Shown here: piece after piece, positions 1 to 9,333 of the stretch | Position numbering within the stretch: the stretch's first letter is position 1 | Layout: the number at the start of each line of letters is the position of its first letter | NCBI GenBank assembly: GCA_020638975.1 | Contig: JACKHN010000034.1 | Coordinates: forward strand, 1 to 64,000 | Reading direction: 5' to 3' | Length of the DNA stretch: 64,000 nucleotides | Source: Planctomycetaceae bacterium | GTDB taxonomy: Bacteria; Planctomycetota; Planctomycetia; Pirellulales; Pirellulaceae | The notes under the pieces: model-generated | Databases searched by the model: none | What the model was told of the DNA's origin: nothing | The model's input: only the letters and a program-made list of their open reading frames with translations | Made by a program: the position numbers and the translations under genes

Positions 1-65
1 TAGTTAATAGAGAAACGAAAAGAATTGAGTGAGTTTTTTGCAACGGTTTTGTGGAGGGAAAGACG

Positions 66-617
66 ATGACTACGAGCACGTTACAACAGCAAGGTGTGGA
101 TCAAGAATTGGCGGCGGTCCTGTGGGCGGCAACGGACAAGGTTGCCGGTAAAGAGTTGGATCGTGACAAGCTGAATCAGAACGAGTCGCATCAGGTACGA
201 CTGATGGTCACTGGCGAAATTGATGGCAAAACGATTCAACGATCGCTGCACGGCACGCTTAAAGTCGGCGCCGATCAGGAACGTGCTGTGAGTGCGACGC
301 CCGATCAACCAACACTGGTTGCTCTCATCCTATCGAAGCTCAATGAAGCAACTCGCGAGAAGATTCTGGCCGAGTTGCCACAACAATTTGCCGCGCTCGG
401 AACATGGCCCGAAGTTGCGCCACATCTCATCGAGTCGGCCGAGCAAATGCTCCGCAACATCCGCTCTAAGAAGACCGTCAAAGTCCGTGGCAACGTCCGT
501 TTTGTCTACGACGCCAATGGACAGCCCGCAAAGCCAATGAATCGACGGACCACAGGTCGGAACAGACATCGACCAATGCAGTCGAACTGTCGAGAGTCGC
601 GACGATGCACGAAATAG
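66..617 (+). CDS. hypothetical protein, 183 aa
   Basis: I do not recognise the family. The ATG at 66 is preferred over an in-frame GTG at 51 because a GGAGG-like ribosome site sits about seven bases before it. The first 150 residues look like real protein: mixed helix and strand, with balanced acidic and basic residues. The last 30 residues are rich in Arg, Asn and Cys and look less protein-like, so the true end may have been lost through a frameshift, as in several genes to the right. There is no signal peptide or membrane segment. It stands alone, facing the serine recombinase pseudogene, with two hairpins between them. Its role is unknown. Confidence 0.55.
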   Translation: MTTSTLQQQGVDQELAAVLWAATDKVAGKELDRDKLNQNESHQVRLMVTGEIDGKTIQRSLHGTLKVGADQERAVSATPDQPTLVALILSKLNEATREKILAELPQQFAALGTWPEVAPHLIESAEQMLRNIRSKKTVKVRGNVRFVYDANGQPAKPMNRRTTGRNRHRPMQSNCRESRRCTK

Positions 618-1036
618 CGACACACACTGCGGTGATTCGGCGATGCAGTGTTACCTCGACTTCCGGGTACGCAGGATCGAATTCCGCGAAGTGAGAAGCC
701 TGGGGAAGCAAGGGGAAGTCGTATCGATGCCTGATCTTGTCTGCGTCCCAGCTGGGCTTCACGTTCAAGACGCCGCTACCGTCAAATGCGGCTTGATCGA
801 ACGATTGACGCATTACGCGACTTGTGATCGTTGGATAAGGTGACGTCGCGAACGTAGTTTCCGTGGAAGATTGAATTCGGTCTAGTCGTGGACACAACCA
901 ATCCGAATTCCACTTTAACAGTGAATTCTGCAACACGTTGCCTTCTAGTGACTTACGAAAACCACTTCTGGTACGCAGGTGGTGGTAAGACGCTTTCTAC
1001 GCCGTTCGCAGGTCGTTTTGGCACATTTTGTAGTTC
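618..1036. other. gap without a supported gene
   Basis: Open frames on both strands here are short and give Arg/Cys-rich translations typical of shadow frames. I see no RNA gene, repeat or recognisable protein fragment. Confidence 0.5.
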
Positions 1037-1072
1037 ACACCGGAAGAACTCAATCACCGGTTCTTCCTGTGT
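1037..1072. terminator. hairpin, 13-bp stem
   Basis: ACACCGGAAGAAC and GTTCTTCCTGTGT form a 13-bp stem with one mismatch around a 10-base loop. It lies next to a second hairpin in the gap between the convergent hypothetical gene and the serine recombinase pseudogene. No strong T-run follows on either strand, so terminator function is inferred from position. Confidence 0.4.
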
Positions 1073-1086
1073 TTGGGCATAAAGAA

Positions 1087-1115
1087 ACCCGGCTCAGCGA
1101 AGCGCTGAACCGGGT
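1087..1115 (-). terminator. intrinsic terminator of the left serine recombinase
   Basis: ACCCGGCTCAGCG and CGCTGAACCGGGT pair over 13 bases with one mismatch and a 3-base loop. Read on the minus strand the stem is followed by TTTCTTTAT. It lies about 40 bases past the recombinase stop, the expected place for a Rho-independent terminator. Confidence 0.6.
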
Positions 1116-1153
1116 CATCGAGTTGCGGATCTATCACAAGATGGATGCTGTTG

Positions 1154-3457
1154 TTACACCGCCTGCGATTCAGAGGACGAGTTCTTACCATTCGCCGCAG
1201 AGCCGGACTTGGCGTTGCCACGACGGGAGTGAAAGTCCGGCACGCCGACACCATTTTCGGCAGCGTACTTGACCAAGGCCAACTTCAATCCGCGAGGACT
1301 GTACGCGAGATTAGCTGCAACGTCAGTGAGCAGCATACCTTCATCCAGCATCGCCATCGCACGATTCATCTTTTGATTGCGACGATCGGCTGCTGTCGGC
1401 ACCGGCAATCCGCGTACTTCGTGCCACCATTTGATCGCCTTGGCGACGTTGGTGTCGGAAGCCTTTGTCCGTTTGGCGATCGCTAAATTGGAGAACCCTT
1501 GCCCCATCAACTCAATCGCTTGATTTGCAATCTGCTTGTATACAGGCGTCTTCCGCTGCTTGTTTTCCAACTTCCGCCGACGCTTTTTGTTGTTTGGCCT
1601 GGGCAGCCCACGTTTGTCGTGCCAATGCTGGATCAGTTTGGTCACATACGGCGGGTTGCATCCCATTTGCTCGGCAATCTCAACGTGAAGCAAGTCGTCG
1701 TTCCAAAGTCGTTTCGCCGTATCAGATTGCTCGTCGATCAGCTTAGATGTTTTGTAGTCGATCGAGAGCATGATTGGATCGGCCTCGTCACACTTAACTC
1801 CGATCAGCCGTTTCACGACTAAGCCGATCGCATTGAGTTTTAGATGAGCTTGCAGCCAACCTTGCGATTTCTTGCGCTCGCCGAGTTGGATTACACGAAT
1901 CCTGCCAATCAACATCTCCTCAATCAGACGTCGAGCGAGGCGCAATTGTTGATCGTCTTCAGCTTCGCGCGCTTCAAGCAAGGTTTGCTCCAGATGGCTA
2001 AGCACCTCAATGACGACATCCACGGTTGGAACGGTGATTTCATTGGACAAACCCGCCTCGTGGCTGGCCAACTCTGACCGCACCTCGGCATGTTCTTGTC
2101 GCAAATCCTTGAGCAACTGGTGAGTCGCCAGCTGCTCTTCTTCCGTCTCGCCTGGATCGCGACGATTGAAGTCAATCTTGCTGCGAAGCTTTTCAGCTTT
2201 CGCACGCAACTTATCGACACAGTCCGTATCAGCCGATTCACTAGATTGCGCATACCGCTGACATTGTCGAATGACGCATTCGACCAAAGCATCGCTGGCA
2301 GCGAACTGGGATGCTAGAGCTTCGCAAGTCAGCTTGACGGCGAGACGTCGATTCAGATGGGTAAACAGCGGACGCTTCTCTGCTTTGATCGCTTGGCAAA
2401 GTGGGCACAGAGCAACGCACCCCTCAAAGCCGCCAACAACCAATTGCCGCCCGTGTTCGGAGCACTCGAAAAGTCCCCTCAGCAATCGGGGCCGCTTAAC
2501 GTGGTCGCCGTCAAGTGGAATTCGGCCTGAATTGTTTGGTTCCAATCCGATTAACCTTTGTACCTCATACCAGACCTCATCGGGAATGATACGTAGTTCC
2601 TCGAATTGTGCGATTTCCAGGGGTACGTCGCGTTCCATTTGGCGGGCGTAGTCCTTTTCACTTGACCAAACCGACTTTTCGCGCCCGTACTCAAAGTGCC
2701 CACGATAAGCAGGTTTCTGCAGATGCTCGCGCACGGTGTTGTGGGTCCACATATTGTTGATAGACTTCACCGGCGCGGGAGCGTCTGGGTCGTCATTCAA
2801 CTCCCGCGCGATCTCACTAAAGCCCATGCCTTCGACAAGGTACCAGCGAAAAATACGAACGATCCAGACGGCCATTTCCACATCGATGACCATCACCTGT
2901 CTTGGGCGTTTCAGCCTTGTGAACTCTCCGGGAACGTCCTCGCCGGTAATACCAAGCGGAAGGGTCATAGTGACCATTCGCCGCTGCAGCAATCCTCTAT
3001 GAGCGGAATGAATCTGCGCCGCCATCAGACGAACTTGTGCTTCGTCAACTGCGCCCAGAATTTGTAACATAGTTTGCCAGTCGCCATCGTCGTCAGTGTC
3101 CAGGTTGGATTTTACGAATACCGCGCGAATACCACGTCCAACCAACATCTCCTCGACAAATTGCATCGACTTGTAATTACGTCGATAGCTGCGAAGTCGT
3201 GAACATCAACAGCGTCTTGAACAGTTTCGTCAATCGTCGCGCAATCAACCCTGACGGCGATCCTTCCACCCTCGGACCGCCAGATCGTAGAAGATGTTCG
3301 CGGGACGGAATATTTGCGAGCCAGCCGCATCTTTCTAGCAATTCACGAACTCTGACTGGTAATCGACGCCTGAAAGCGTGATTACCTCGCATAAATCGCA
3401 CCGATTGCTTCCGCCTTTCGATCTGGAGCTTCAAAGGATACGCAGGTAACGAGAATG
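1154..3457 (-). pseudogene. large serine recombinase, N-terminal catalytic domain frameshifted
   Basis: From 3166 down to 1154 one open frame encodes 670 residues of a large serine recombinase: the end of the resolvase domain (YKSMQFVEEML, then FVKSNLDTDD), the recombinase domain, a CxxC zinc-ribbon region, a coiled coil, and C-terminal segments resembling repeated HTHs ending in RGLP. This aligns by eye with residues about 110 onward of the intact recombinase at 15880-17913. The missing start is still visible upstream in other frames: AIYAR, then an in-frame TAA at 3382-3384, then SRFQASITSQ (the catalytic YxRxS region); IFYDLAVRGWKDRRQG in a second frame; KLFKTLLMFTTSQL in a third. At least three frame changes and one stop therefore interrupt the catalytic domain. 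The truncated frame could still make a DNA-binding fragment but not a recombinase. The upstream limit is approximate. Confidence 0.85.
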
Positions 3458-3459
3458 AC

Positions 3460-3540
3460 TCAAGCCGCCTTTTTCTTCCAGCTCCGCTTGCTGTTCTGGA
3501 ATTGCGTTTCTCGACCTTGAATCTTCTGTCTTTGTTTCAT
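3460..3540 (-). CDS. 26-aa Lys/Arg-rich peptide upstream of the recombinase
   Basis: The ORF runs from MKQRQKIQG to SWKKKAA. Its ATG overlaps the stop of the preceding ORF as TGATG, and an AAAAGGTG ribosome site sits directly before it, which suggests translational coupling. It ends just where the decayed recombinase begins. Nothing identifies a function; about half the residues are Lys, Arg or Gln, so nucleic acid binding is possible. It is too short to be certain that it is a gene. Confidence 0.35.
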   Translation of the reverse strand: MKQRQKIQGRETQFQNSKRSWKKKAA

Positions 3541-3752
3541 CACCTTTTCTCTGAGCCCGTTTCGGCTTGATCCGTGAAAGCTGCTTCCACTGCCAACAAT
3601 GCTGCGTGTAAAGGCGTTGAATTCATTTCGATATCTCCAAGAAGCGGTGAAATCGCGACGCTGCGAAATTGCAAATGCTTGGGCACAGCCCCAGCCATGT
3701 CGCGAGAAATCAACACTTCGGAGGGTAGAAACGCTTGGTCACTGATGGTCAC
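3540..3752 (-). CDS. small hypothetical protein, up to 70 aa
   Basis: I do not recognise the product. The C-terminal part from an internal Met (MNSTPLHAALLAVEAAF) looks like an amphipathic helix and may be the real protein, with that Met as start. Its stop overlaps the start of the 26-aa ORF (TGATG), and both read toward the recombinase pseudogene, so the three look like one former operon. The N-terminal 40 residues are less convincing as protein. Confidence 0.35.
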   Translation of the reverse strand: MTISDQAFLPSEVLISRDMAGAVPKHLQFRSVAISPLLGDIEMNSTPLHAALLAVEAAFTDQAETGSEKR

Positions 3753-3784
3753 ACCGAGTGACTAATTCACTTTGTTAAGGGTAT

Positions 3785-4359
3785 CTATCGCCTGACCTTT
3801 AGATCCTCGGGGCCATCGGCTTCGAGGACAATTACCTCGTCTCGCACCAGCTCTAACCGATAACCGATACCGCGGACACTGACGATCTTTGAATCGAGTT
3901 CCTGGTGGTTCTCGAGCAGCTTGGAAAGACGGCTGCGACGAGCTTTCAACGGAGTTCGCTGAGGGCTCTTGCACATTTCCTTGTCAACGGTCGTATTTGG
4001 ATGACGAGCCATGACATTGAGAAGATCCCAAGGGTTCTCATTCTCGTTCCACTCGACCGGAACTGGTTCCCCCATCCAGTACACGACTCGAATCGGTCCG
4101 TCAATAAGCACGAGTGGAGCTCAAGGTGCCTCCACTCAATCAATTCTCCTGGGCCATCTGGAGCTTCCAGTAGCGGAGTCACGACCTCTAGTGCCGCCGC
4201 AACCTGTCGCAAGATTGCAGGATCACAAAGCGATAGAGTTGATTCCCGAACCGTTCGTGTGAGTCCATTGGGCAATATCTCAACTTGTTTCTGGTTGGTC
4301 GGTCGGCGAATGACTGATCGAATACTCCTTAACCAGCCGTTTCGAGCTCGCCTGACCAC
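3785..4359 (-). pseudogene. winged-helix (OmpR/PhoB C-terminal-like) protein, frameshifted
   Basis: Two overlapping frames carry halves of one protein. The upstream frame (3946-4359) holds a stretch ending in ELIEWRHLELHSCLL; the downstream frame (3785-4111, opening at a GTG) continues with IDGPIRVVYWMGEPVPVEW. Joining them at about 4108 gives a continuous protein. The second half resembles the C-terminal effector domain of OmpR-type regulators: NPWDLLNVMARHP for the first helices, SRLSKLLE for the recognition helix, and VRGIGYRL for the closing wing. The first 40 residues of the upstream frame are Arg-rich and probably not coding. No receiver domain is present. It was presumably a DNA-binding regulator of the element and is now probably inactive. 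Confidence 0.65.
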
Positions 4360-5241
4360 AAGGAACTAACTGAGCCGGGGTCGCACCGAATAATAGGCAG
4401 CGGTAATCTGGAACGAGTGCCGTGGATGCGTCTTCCATTGCCTTTCGGTCTCATCCCGGCACAACTCATAGATCGTTCTACGGCTGGCAGGCCAGCAGGG
4501 TTTGGCGTTCAGAAATTCGGACACCTACTTGATACGACGGCGAATCAGCTGCGCCCGGAGGTATCGTACGGAAGATGTCACTTGAGACGCAATTCTGTCT
4601 AGCAGGCGTCTGCCAATGTTCGTTCGTCCGCATGCACAGCGTCACGAAACTTCAGCCGATCCTGATATTCGCGCTCGCGGAAGCGGTTGTGGTGCCAGTT
4701 ATTGGAATCCGTTACTGCAAGTAGAGGTTTAGCGTTGGATGGAAAAAATCCAGAGGCGATGCCATCTCATCTCGACCCAAGGACGGATCGGCAAATGAAC
4801 CGCAACATCTCCTTTGTCGTCGATGATACAACTCCTGAAACTCAGTTGTCAAAAAACTAAAAGCACGTTCGCCAATGCAACAAATGGTTTCCGATCTCGC
4901 TGATCAATCATTCCGGCTGGGATTGATCCTGGCCTAAGTGGGTCCACTGCCCATAGGTCGACTGTCGAAATTTCGGCATCTGCGTGCTCAGAGATTCGGC
5001 AGGGCGACTTCGTCACGAAGCTGCCGATTCTGCCTGATTGGCGACTCTTTCATCCTGATGCCCACTTCAGCAGCGGTGCCAGAGCCCGTACCCCTGCTTT
5101 GCGAGTTCTAGTCGACTCCACGATTCCTCCCTGACAACGAGTCGGAAATTTCAATTATCGCTAATGAAGTGACCGTCGTATGACCATTGGACTTTAAGGT
5201 TGATGTCAGCAAATAAGATTGACACGTGATGGCTGACGGAT
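4360..5241. other. gap without a supported gene
   Basis: This is 880 bases with only short frames on both strands, none of which gives a convincing protein. It may hold the divergent promoters of the winged-helix and HTH pseudogenes, or further remnants decayed beyond recognition. Confidence 0.45.
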
Positions 5242-5548
5242 ATGACGCACAAACTACTTTCATCCAGCGAAGCGGCGGCACGGCTTGGGCTGGAGCACAG
5301 CGACGCTATACGATCATTATCGCAGTCCGATGCGGGCACGTTCGTAATCCGCGGCCAAGCGACAACGATCCATTATTTTCCAGGGTGGCTGAAAAGGCTA
5401 AGGTCGGATCAAGATCGCGGAGGAGTCAGAGACAATCGCCCATTTAAACAGATGGCGGTCGTTCCGAGCCCAGTTGTGGCTCGCAGGTTTCACACCCGCG
5501 CCAATACCTCAGCACATTACGGCAAAGCCGGGACGACCAGACGACTAG
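5242..5548 (+). pseudogene. small excisionase-like HTH protein, frameshifted
   Basis: A 276-codon frame starts here, but only its beginning looks like protein. Reading across two frames gives a better product: LLSSSEAAARLGLEHS in frame 1, TATLYD in frame 2, LSQSDAGTFVIRGQATTI in frame 1 again, then GRIKIAEE in frame 2 (with two in-frame stops nearby), ending in GRPDD and a stop at 5546-5548. The S-x-x-E-AA-x-x-LG-x-x-x-x-T-x-YD pattern is that of MerR/excisionase HTH domains. It would have been a DNA-binding accessory of the mobile element. A hairpin terminator follows. The rest of the long frame is treated as chance. Confidence 0.55.
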
Positions 5549-5610
5549 CTGACAACGCCCAAAACCCTTGGCGGTACCGCATTCGCGCGGCAACGCGAAT
5601 GCCACTCGTG

Positions 5611-5644
5611 ACCCGATCCGGGCTCGTACCGGGTCGGGCTATTT
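5611..5644 (+). terminator. hairpin terminator after the HTH pseudogene
   Basis: CCCGATCCGG pairs with CCGGGTCGGG (one G-T pair) around a 7-base loop, followed by TATTTC. A second perfect 7-bp hairpin (ATTCGCG/CGCGAAT) lies just upstream at 5581-5600. Confidence 0.5.
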
Positions 5645-6479
5645 CAAAACATATTAGAGAATCAAACACGAGCGGCCCAACAAACCATCGCCCCCATCCG
5701 ACTTGCATCGTGGAGGTTGGTGATCACCGAGAGCAGATCGACGCCATCTCGCCCTCCACCGAAATTAGTCCTGGAAGCGCTGGCATCGAGACCATGATGT
5801 CCTGCCAGGAGACTGAACTCCGGCATCGCCTGGATCGAATTCGATTCCCGGCTGATATTCTTCGCTCTCAATCTTCGTGCTGGTACGAGGACGGGCCGGA
5901 TTCGTCGCCCGCGCAAACTGGCAACGATTTGCACCGACGCCGCCAGGCAGTTGGGAGTACTCAGTTCAATCTTGTGGATATTCTCGAAGATCAAGAGGAG
6001 CAACTGTCGAGGGTTTTCAGCGTTTCTCGGATTCAACAGTCGGACTGTATTTTCCTCGTTCGATATTCCTGAACTGCATGGCGGCTAATGGGCCGCAACT
6101 AATTCCATTGCGCTCAGGGATTGGTGTTACGACTTCACGGAACTTCGCCCGCCAAACTCGCCCAAGATCATGCTGTTTACGTATCATAATACCGCCGATA
6201 GTTAAAGCAGGCACCGGCGGGCAGGACCGTTTATTTGGGCGGTTTCTGCGGTGCCGGTAGTCTGGCATGCGGTTCAGCGTCGGTGACGCTGGCTGCCACG
6301 TCGGCGACCAACGTTGAAGCTCTTTGCGGCTGCCTTCGCACTTTCCGGCTTGTAAAACCACCAACAGAAGGCAGCAAACAAAGCTTCGCTCGCGATCAGA
6401 CTTAGCGACACTCCTCTCTGTTCCTCGTACTTGTTTCCAATCGTCCACTGAACGATTGCCAACGCATCGCGTTGTGTTG
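5645..6479. other. gap, probable remnants only
   Basis: Long frames exist on both strands (for example minus 6479-6017, reading through from the gene upstream, and plus 5549-6072), but their composition is Arg/Ser/Pro-rich and no motif is recognisable. I cannot assign a gene. Confidence 0.4.
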
Positions 6480-6981
6480 CGTTTGGCTGTCGTCGAGCAG
6501 CCGGCGACTTTCGTCCACAGTTCCTTGATCTGCTTTGGCGACGTTGCTAGCCAGACAACGTCGAGCAAGTTGTCCTTCTCTTCACGTAGCGTCAGGATTC
6601 TCTGACCGATTTCGTCGCTCGCCAGCAATTCGTCTTCGTGGATAGCGCGGCGGCGTTGAATCGCGTTATGCAATTCCTGTGCATGTCGGTACGCGTCGCG
6701 ATCGTTGACGTCGTCGACGGAAACGCCGCGGATGTGAGCGATCATGGCGAATTCAAGGTGACTGTCCCGCTTGTCCAATGCCGCCTGCTGCTGCTCAATC
6801 GCATCCCGTTCCTGTTGCATGTCAGCGAGTCCAAGCGACACCAATGCTCTTGGCGAGCTTCGCTGAACGCGGTCAAGCAGAGATTCGGATCTTCACCGAA
6901 AATGACTTCGATCTTCTTCTCGATTCGTTTGCCAATGCGTTCTTTCCAGTGCTCCTTCTCCGTAATCGTTAGACCTGGCAT
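6480..6981 (-). pseudogene. accessory coiled-coil protein of the ubiquitin-like cluster, frameshifted
   Basis: The start is clear: MPGLTITEKEHW with GAGGAG eight bases before it. The first frame runs to EARQEHW, after which it degenerates into Cys/Arg-rich sequence. The second frame takes over exactly there with VSLGLADMQQERDAIEQQ and continues to SPKQIKELWTKVAG. A single-base loss near 6845 therefore splits the gene. The joined product is about 160 residues, mostly charged helix with a likely coiled coil. The end is uncertain, since plausible text moves frame again near 6490. I recognise no domain, but it lies directly downstream of the E1-like gene in the same direction, so it was probably the last gene of that operon. 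It is not a known E1, E2, E3 or deconjugase. Confidence 0.55.
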
Positions 6982-7026
6982 GAGACTCCTCGTTATTAGA
7001 TGAGGTTCAGTTTGAGCCTGCCGAGA

Positions 7027-7676
7027 TCACGCCACCGTCCATTCCCCGGCCAGCAAGTTGAGTGTCGTATCGAAGTCGACGGGGATGCTGCGTCATCGCA
7101 ACCGCGGATCGAGGACTCGCGGCGAGTAGTCGCTGCAGATCGTGCGGCGCGATGCAACTGCCACGTTGCCCCGACGGCGGAACAGCGATTCGGGGTAGCG
7201 GGCGTAGCCAACGGCATCGGAAGCGACCAGCACGCGAAGCACTTCCCCCAGCATGCGACCATCTGCCCAGAACTGCGAGCGGCTCGATGCCGAACGCCAA
7301 ATTGCCGCACGTGCAGAAATCGAATCGACACAACAAAAGATGGCCGTGCCAATGCCGATCTTGGAGCGATAGCGGTCTTCGATCGTTGCGACCTGAAGCG
7401 ATTGGTCTAACGCGCGAATCGCGTCCGCAGTGGCGAGAACCTTCGATCGGCCGATGTCTCGCGATACCCTTGCGTTGTAACATTGGTCGCGGTGACCGTA
7501 TCGAAGTCGATCAGCTGAATGTTCGGCACACCGATGGCACCGAGTTGCAATGCGACCTGTCGCCCGATCGCGCCCACGCCAATCACCGTCGCCGTAGCGT
7601 CTCGCAAACGATTCATGGGTACAAGACCACTTTGGCGAACGAAGCGATCTTCTTCCATTACATCCGATTGACTCAT
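7027..7676 (-). pseudogene. ThiF/E1-like adenylyltransferase, frameshifted
   Basis: E1-like enzymes adenylate the C-terminus of a ubiquitin-like protein. The first frame (from ATG 7676) gives FVRQSGLVPMNRLRDATATV, then the nucleotide-binding GVGAIG, then LIDFDTVTATNV, the Rossmann and acidic-loop signature of ThiF/MoeB/E1. It then shifts near 7465 to a frame reading DIGRSKVLATADAI, IEDRYRSKIGIGTA, FCCVDSISAR and FWADGRMLGEV. Near 7165 the conserved text becomes ragged (SCIA in one frame, RTIC in another), with an in-frame TGA near 7095, before VDFDTTLNLLAGEWTVA closes the gene at 7027. There are thus at least two shifts and one stop. ATG 7676 overlaps the JAB stop as ATGA, which shows former translational coupling. 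Confidence 0.8.
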
Positions 7677-8357
7677 ACAACGATGCCTCCGATGCCTTCT
7701 TCGGACTCAAGGTAGTCAAACCAACTTCCGTACCACTCATCGGTCAACTCATCGTCGAGCGGCGCCGCAAGATCGGCCTCGCGCCGTACGTGTGATCGCT
7801 GAAGCATCAGGTCCGGCTGCACGTTGGCCAGATACCTCGCCCCACGCCTCGGGCGCAGCCTCGAAGCGTTCGCCATAGTCGATCTCGACTGGCATCTCGA
7901 ACTCGGCCGCGGGTCCGACGTTAAAACGCAGCCTCGCATACGACTGGCCTGCACTCGCGAGAATGAACATCACGACCCAGTCGGAGCTACCAAACACGCG
8001 AGTCAAGGTCGCCTCGTCCGTTGCGCTTGGCTGAGGACAATCGCCGGGATGCGTATGCACCCAAATCCGGCCAAACTGTTCCGGTCGCAGTCCGGCGTCG
8101 ACCCGCGCATCGAAGAAGTCGGCGACTGATTCATCGTCGAAGGCGACGTGTGCCCACGAGCAAACCTGCTTGACCAGATGCAGATCCTCGACGAATAACA
8201 AGTCATCGGCATCTGTTATCCCGAACCCGCCGACTTCGGTATCGCCATAGTCACGCAGGAACAGCAGTTTGGCCCACGCCGTGGGGCTGAACCGAAGCGA
8301 GGGGATGGTCGCACTCTGGCGATGAGTTCGATTCCGCGATTTCATTTGTTTTATCAT
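7673..8357 (-). pseudogene. JAB/JAMM (Prok-JAB) isopeptidase, C-terminal frameshift
   Basis: JAB metalloproteases remove or mature ubiquitin-like modifiers using zinc. From MIKQMKSRN the frame shows the JAMM signature: Glu in DTEVGGFG, then VHTHPGDCPQPSATD, which fits H-x-H-x10-D with the Ser in place. The catalytic core is intact to about EAPEAWGE. There a one-base change near 7820 moves the natural C-terminus (YLANVQPDLMLQ, later DYLESEEGIGGIVV) into another frame that ends at 7673, overlapping the E1 start as ATGA. Without compensation the product gains a foreign Arg/Gly-rich tail, yet the active site is upstream of the lesion, so a partly working enzyme cannot be excluded. The 5' end overlaps the preceding E2 fusion frame by about 100 bases. 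Confidence 0.8.
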
Positions 8358-9204
8358 GGCAGTCGGAACACCTTTCGTTTTCTTGGAGGCAGTCTCGGCA
8401 AAACTCTCCGATACAGCCGGAGCAGACATCGATGCACGATTGGCACTGTCTTTCACCACACTCTTCGCAGCTAGTTGAACACTCCCCGCAGTAGATTCCG
8501 TCACAGTTACTGCAACTGTAGTAGCAGTCGCCGCAAGTGGTTGCGTCGCACCTCTCGCAAGTCCAGCGATCGCTTCCGTGCATCGTCGTGCCACAATCGG
8601 CACACTCGACGCCGTGCCAATCGGCCAGCGAAACGTAGGGACTGCCGGAGTTGTAAGTTCGCAAGAGGTTAGCGACGATCATGAAGAAGTCGAGCAAACG
8701 ACCTTGCTCCTGCGCCCGGCGAATTGGCTGCCGACCTTCTCCTTCGCAGACCGCTTCATCTTGAACATGCGGATGCGTCACACTGTCGTTCGTCGCCGCC
8801 GGATGTGCGTCGATTGCGATCACTCGATAATTGTTGGGGTGCCCGCCGATTAGATCGCCCCAATCGAGGCATATCTCGAAGGGACCGAGCGTGATTCCTT
8901 CTAAGTTTATCGACTCGGTCGTGACGGAGAGGGTCTGGCCACGACGATCGAACGATAGGCCATCGAACTCTTCATGCAGGGCAATTAAATCCGCGTAGAT
9001 GTCATGAACGGAGGCCGTGTGGTTGGTTTCTTCGCTCGATTCCAGCGAGTTTGAAAGTGCCTGTAAGTCGCCTTGCAGTCTGGCGAGCACTTGTTGCAAG
9101 TCACGTTGGAGTCGCTGAGCCGCAAGATACCAGCCATGCTGTCGGGCAAGCTGCATTCGCTGATGGAGGAGGCCGCATTGTTGCCAGCTCGCTGACTTCG
9201 GCAT
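8251..9204 (-). CDS. E2-like (UBC) protein fused to a ten-CxxC zinc domain
   Basis: Numbering here starts at TTG 9234; ATG 9204 (MPKSASWQQC) is the more likely start, ten codons in. Residues 15-70 are a helical region. Residues 90-207 resemble a ubiquitin-conjugating fold: strands around 100-125 and 136-143, HPHV at 154-157, a Cys at 163 in AVCEGEG, and then helix GRLLDFFMIVANLL and PYVSLADW. HP-x-V followed by Cys a few residues later is the E2 active-site layout. Residues 211-292 hold ten CxxC pairs at roughly regular spacing, as in RING or other treble-clef zinc binders. E2 transfers the modifier and RING-type domains recruit substrate or E2, so this could be a one-chain E2-E3. It is the only unbroken gene of the module. 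The tail after residue 295 overlaps the JAB start and may be read-through after a lost stop. The E2 call is by eye. Confidence 0.65.
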   Translation of the reverse strand: MPKSASWQQCGLLHQRMQLARQHGWYLAAQRLQRDLQQVLARLQGDLQALSNSLESSEETNHTASVHDIYADLIALHEEFDGLSFDRRGQTLSVTTESINLEGITLGPFEICLDWGDLIGGHPNNYRVIAIDAHPAATNDSVTHPHVQDEAVCEGEGRQPIRRAQEQGRLLDFFMIVANLLRTYNSGSPYVSLADWHGVECADCGTTMHGSDRWTCERCDATTCGDCYYSCSNCDGIYCGECSTSCEECGERQCQSCIDVCSGCIGEFCRDCLQENERCSDCHDKTNEIAESNSSPECDHPLASVQPHGVGQTAVPA

Positions 9205-9333
9205 CTTTTGCGGACGAAAGTAGTTTCGCTTCAAAAGGAATGAAGCTTGGTCGAATTGCTAGTGCCAGTTTGGATTAGTTGCTTCATGTGGGATCAGCAC
9301 GATGATTCTCCCGAGATAGTTGAAAACATTCGG

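Noticed and set aside
478..936. 152-codon minus frame opposite the first gene
   Set aside because: Trp/Cys/Arg-rich and overlapping the better-supported plus-strand gene; no ribosome site.
3905..4369. 154-codon plus-strand frame
   Set aside because: It is the shadow of the winged-helix pseudogene on the minus strand and has no recognisable domain.
5242..6072. 276-codon plus-strand frame as one protein
   Set aside because: Only the first quarter reads like protein, and better text continues in the other frame; the rest is Arg/Ser-rich without motifs.
6017..6490. C-terminal half of the 275-codon minus-strand frame
   Set aside because: Composition turns Arg/Cys-rich after WTKVAG, so it was taken as read-through past a lost frame.
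7093..7740. 215-codon minus frame as an intact novel gene
   Set aside because: Its first half is a shadow of the E1 N-terminus in another frame; only the part after about 7465 continues the E1.
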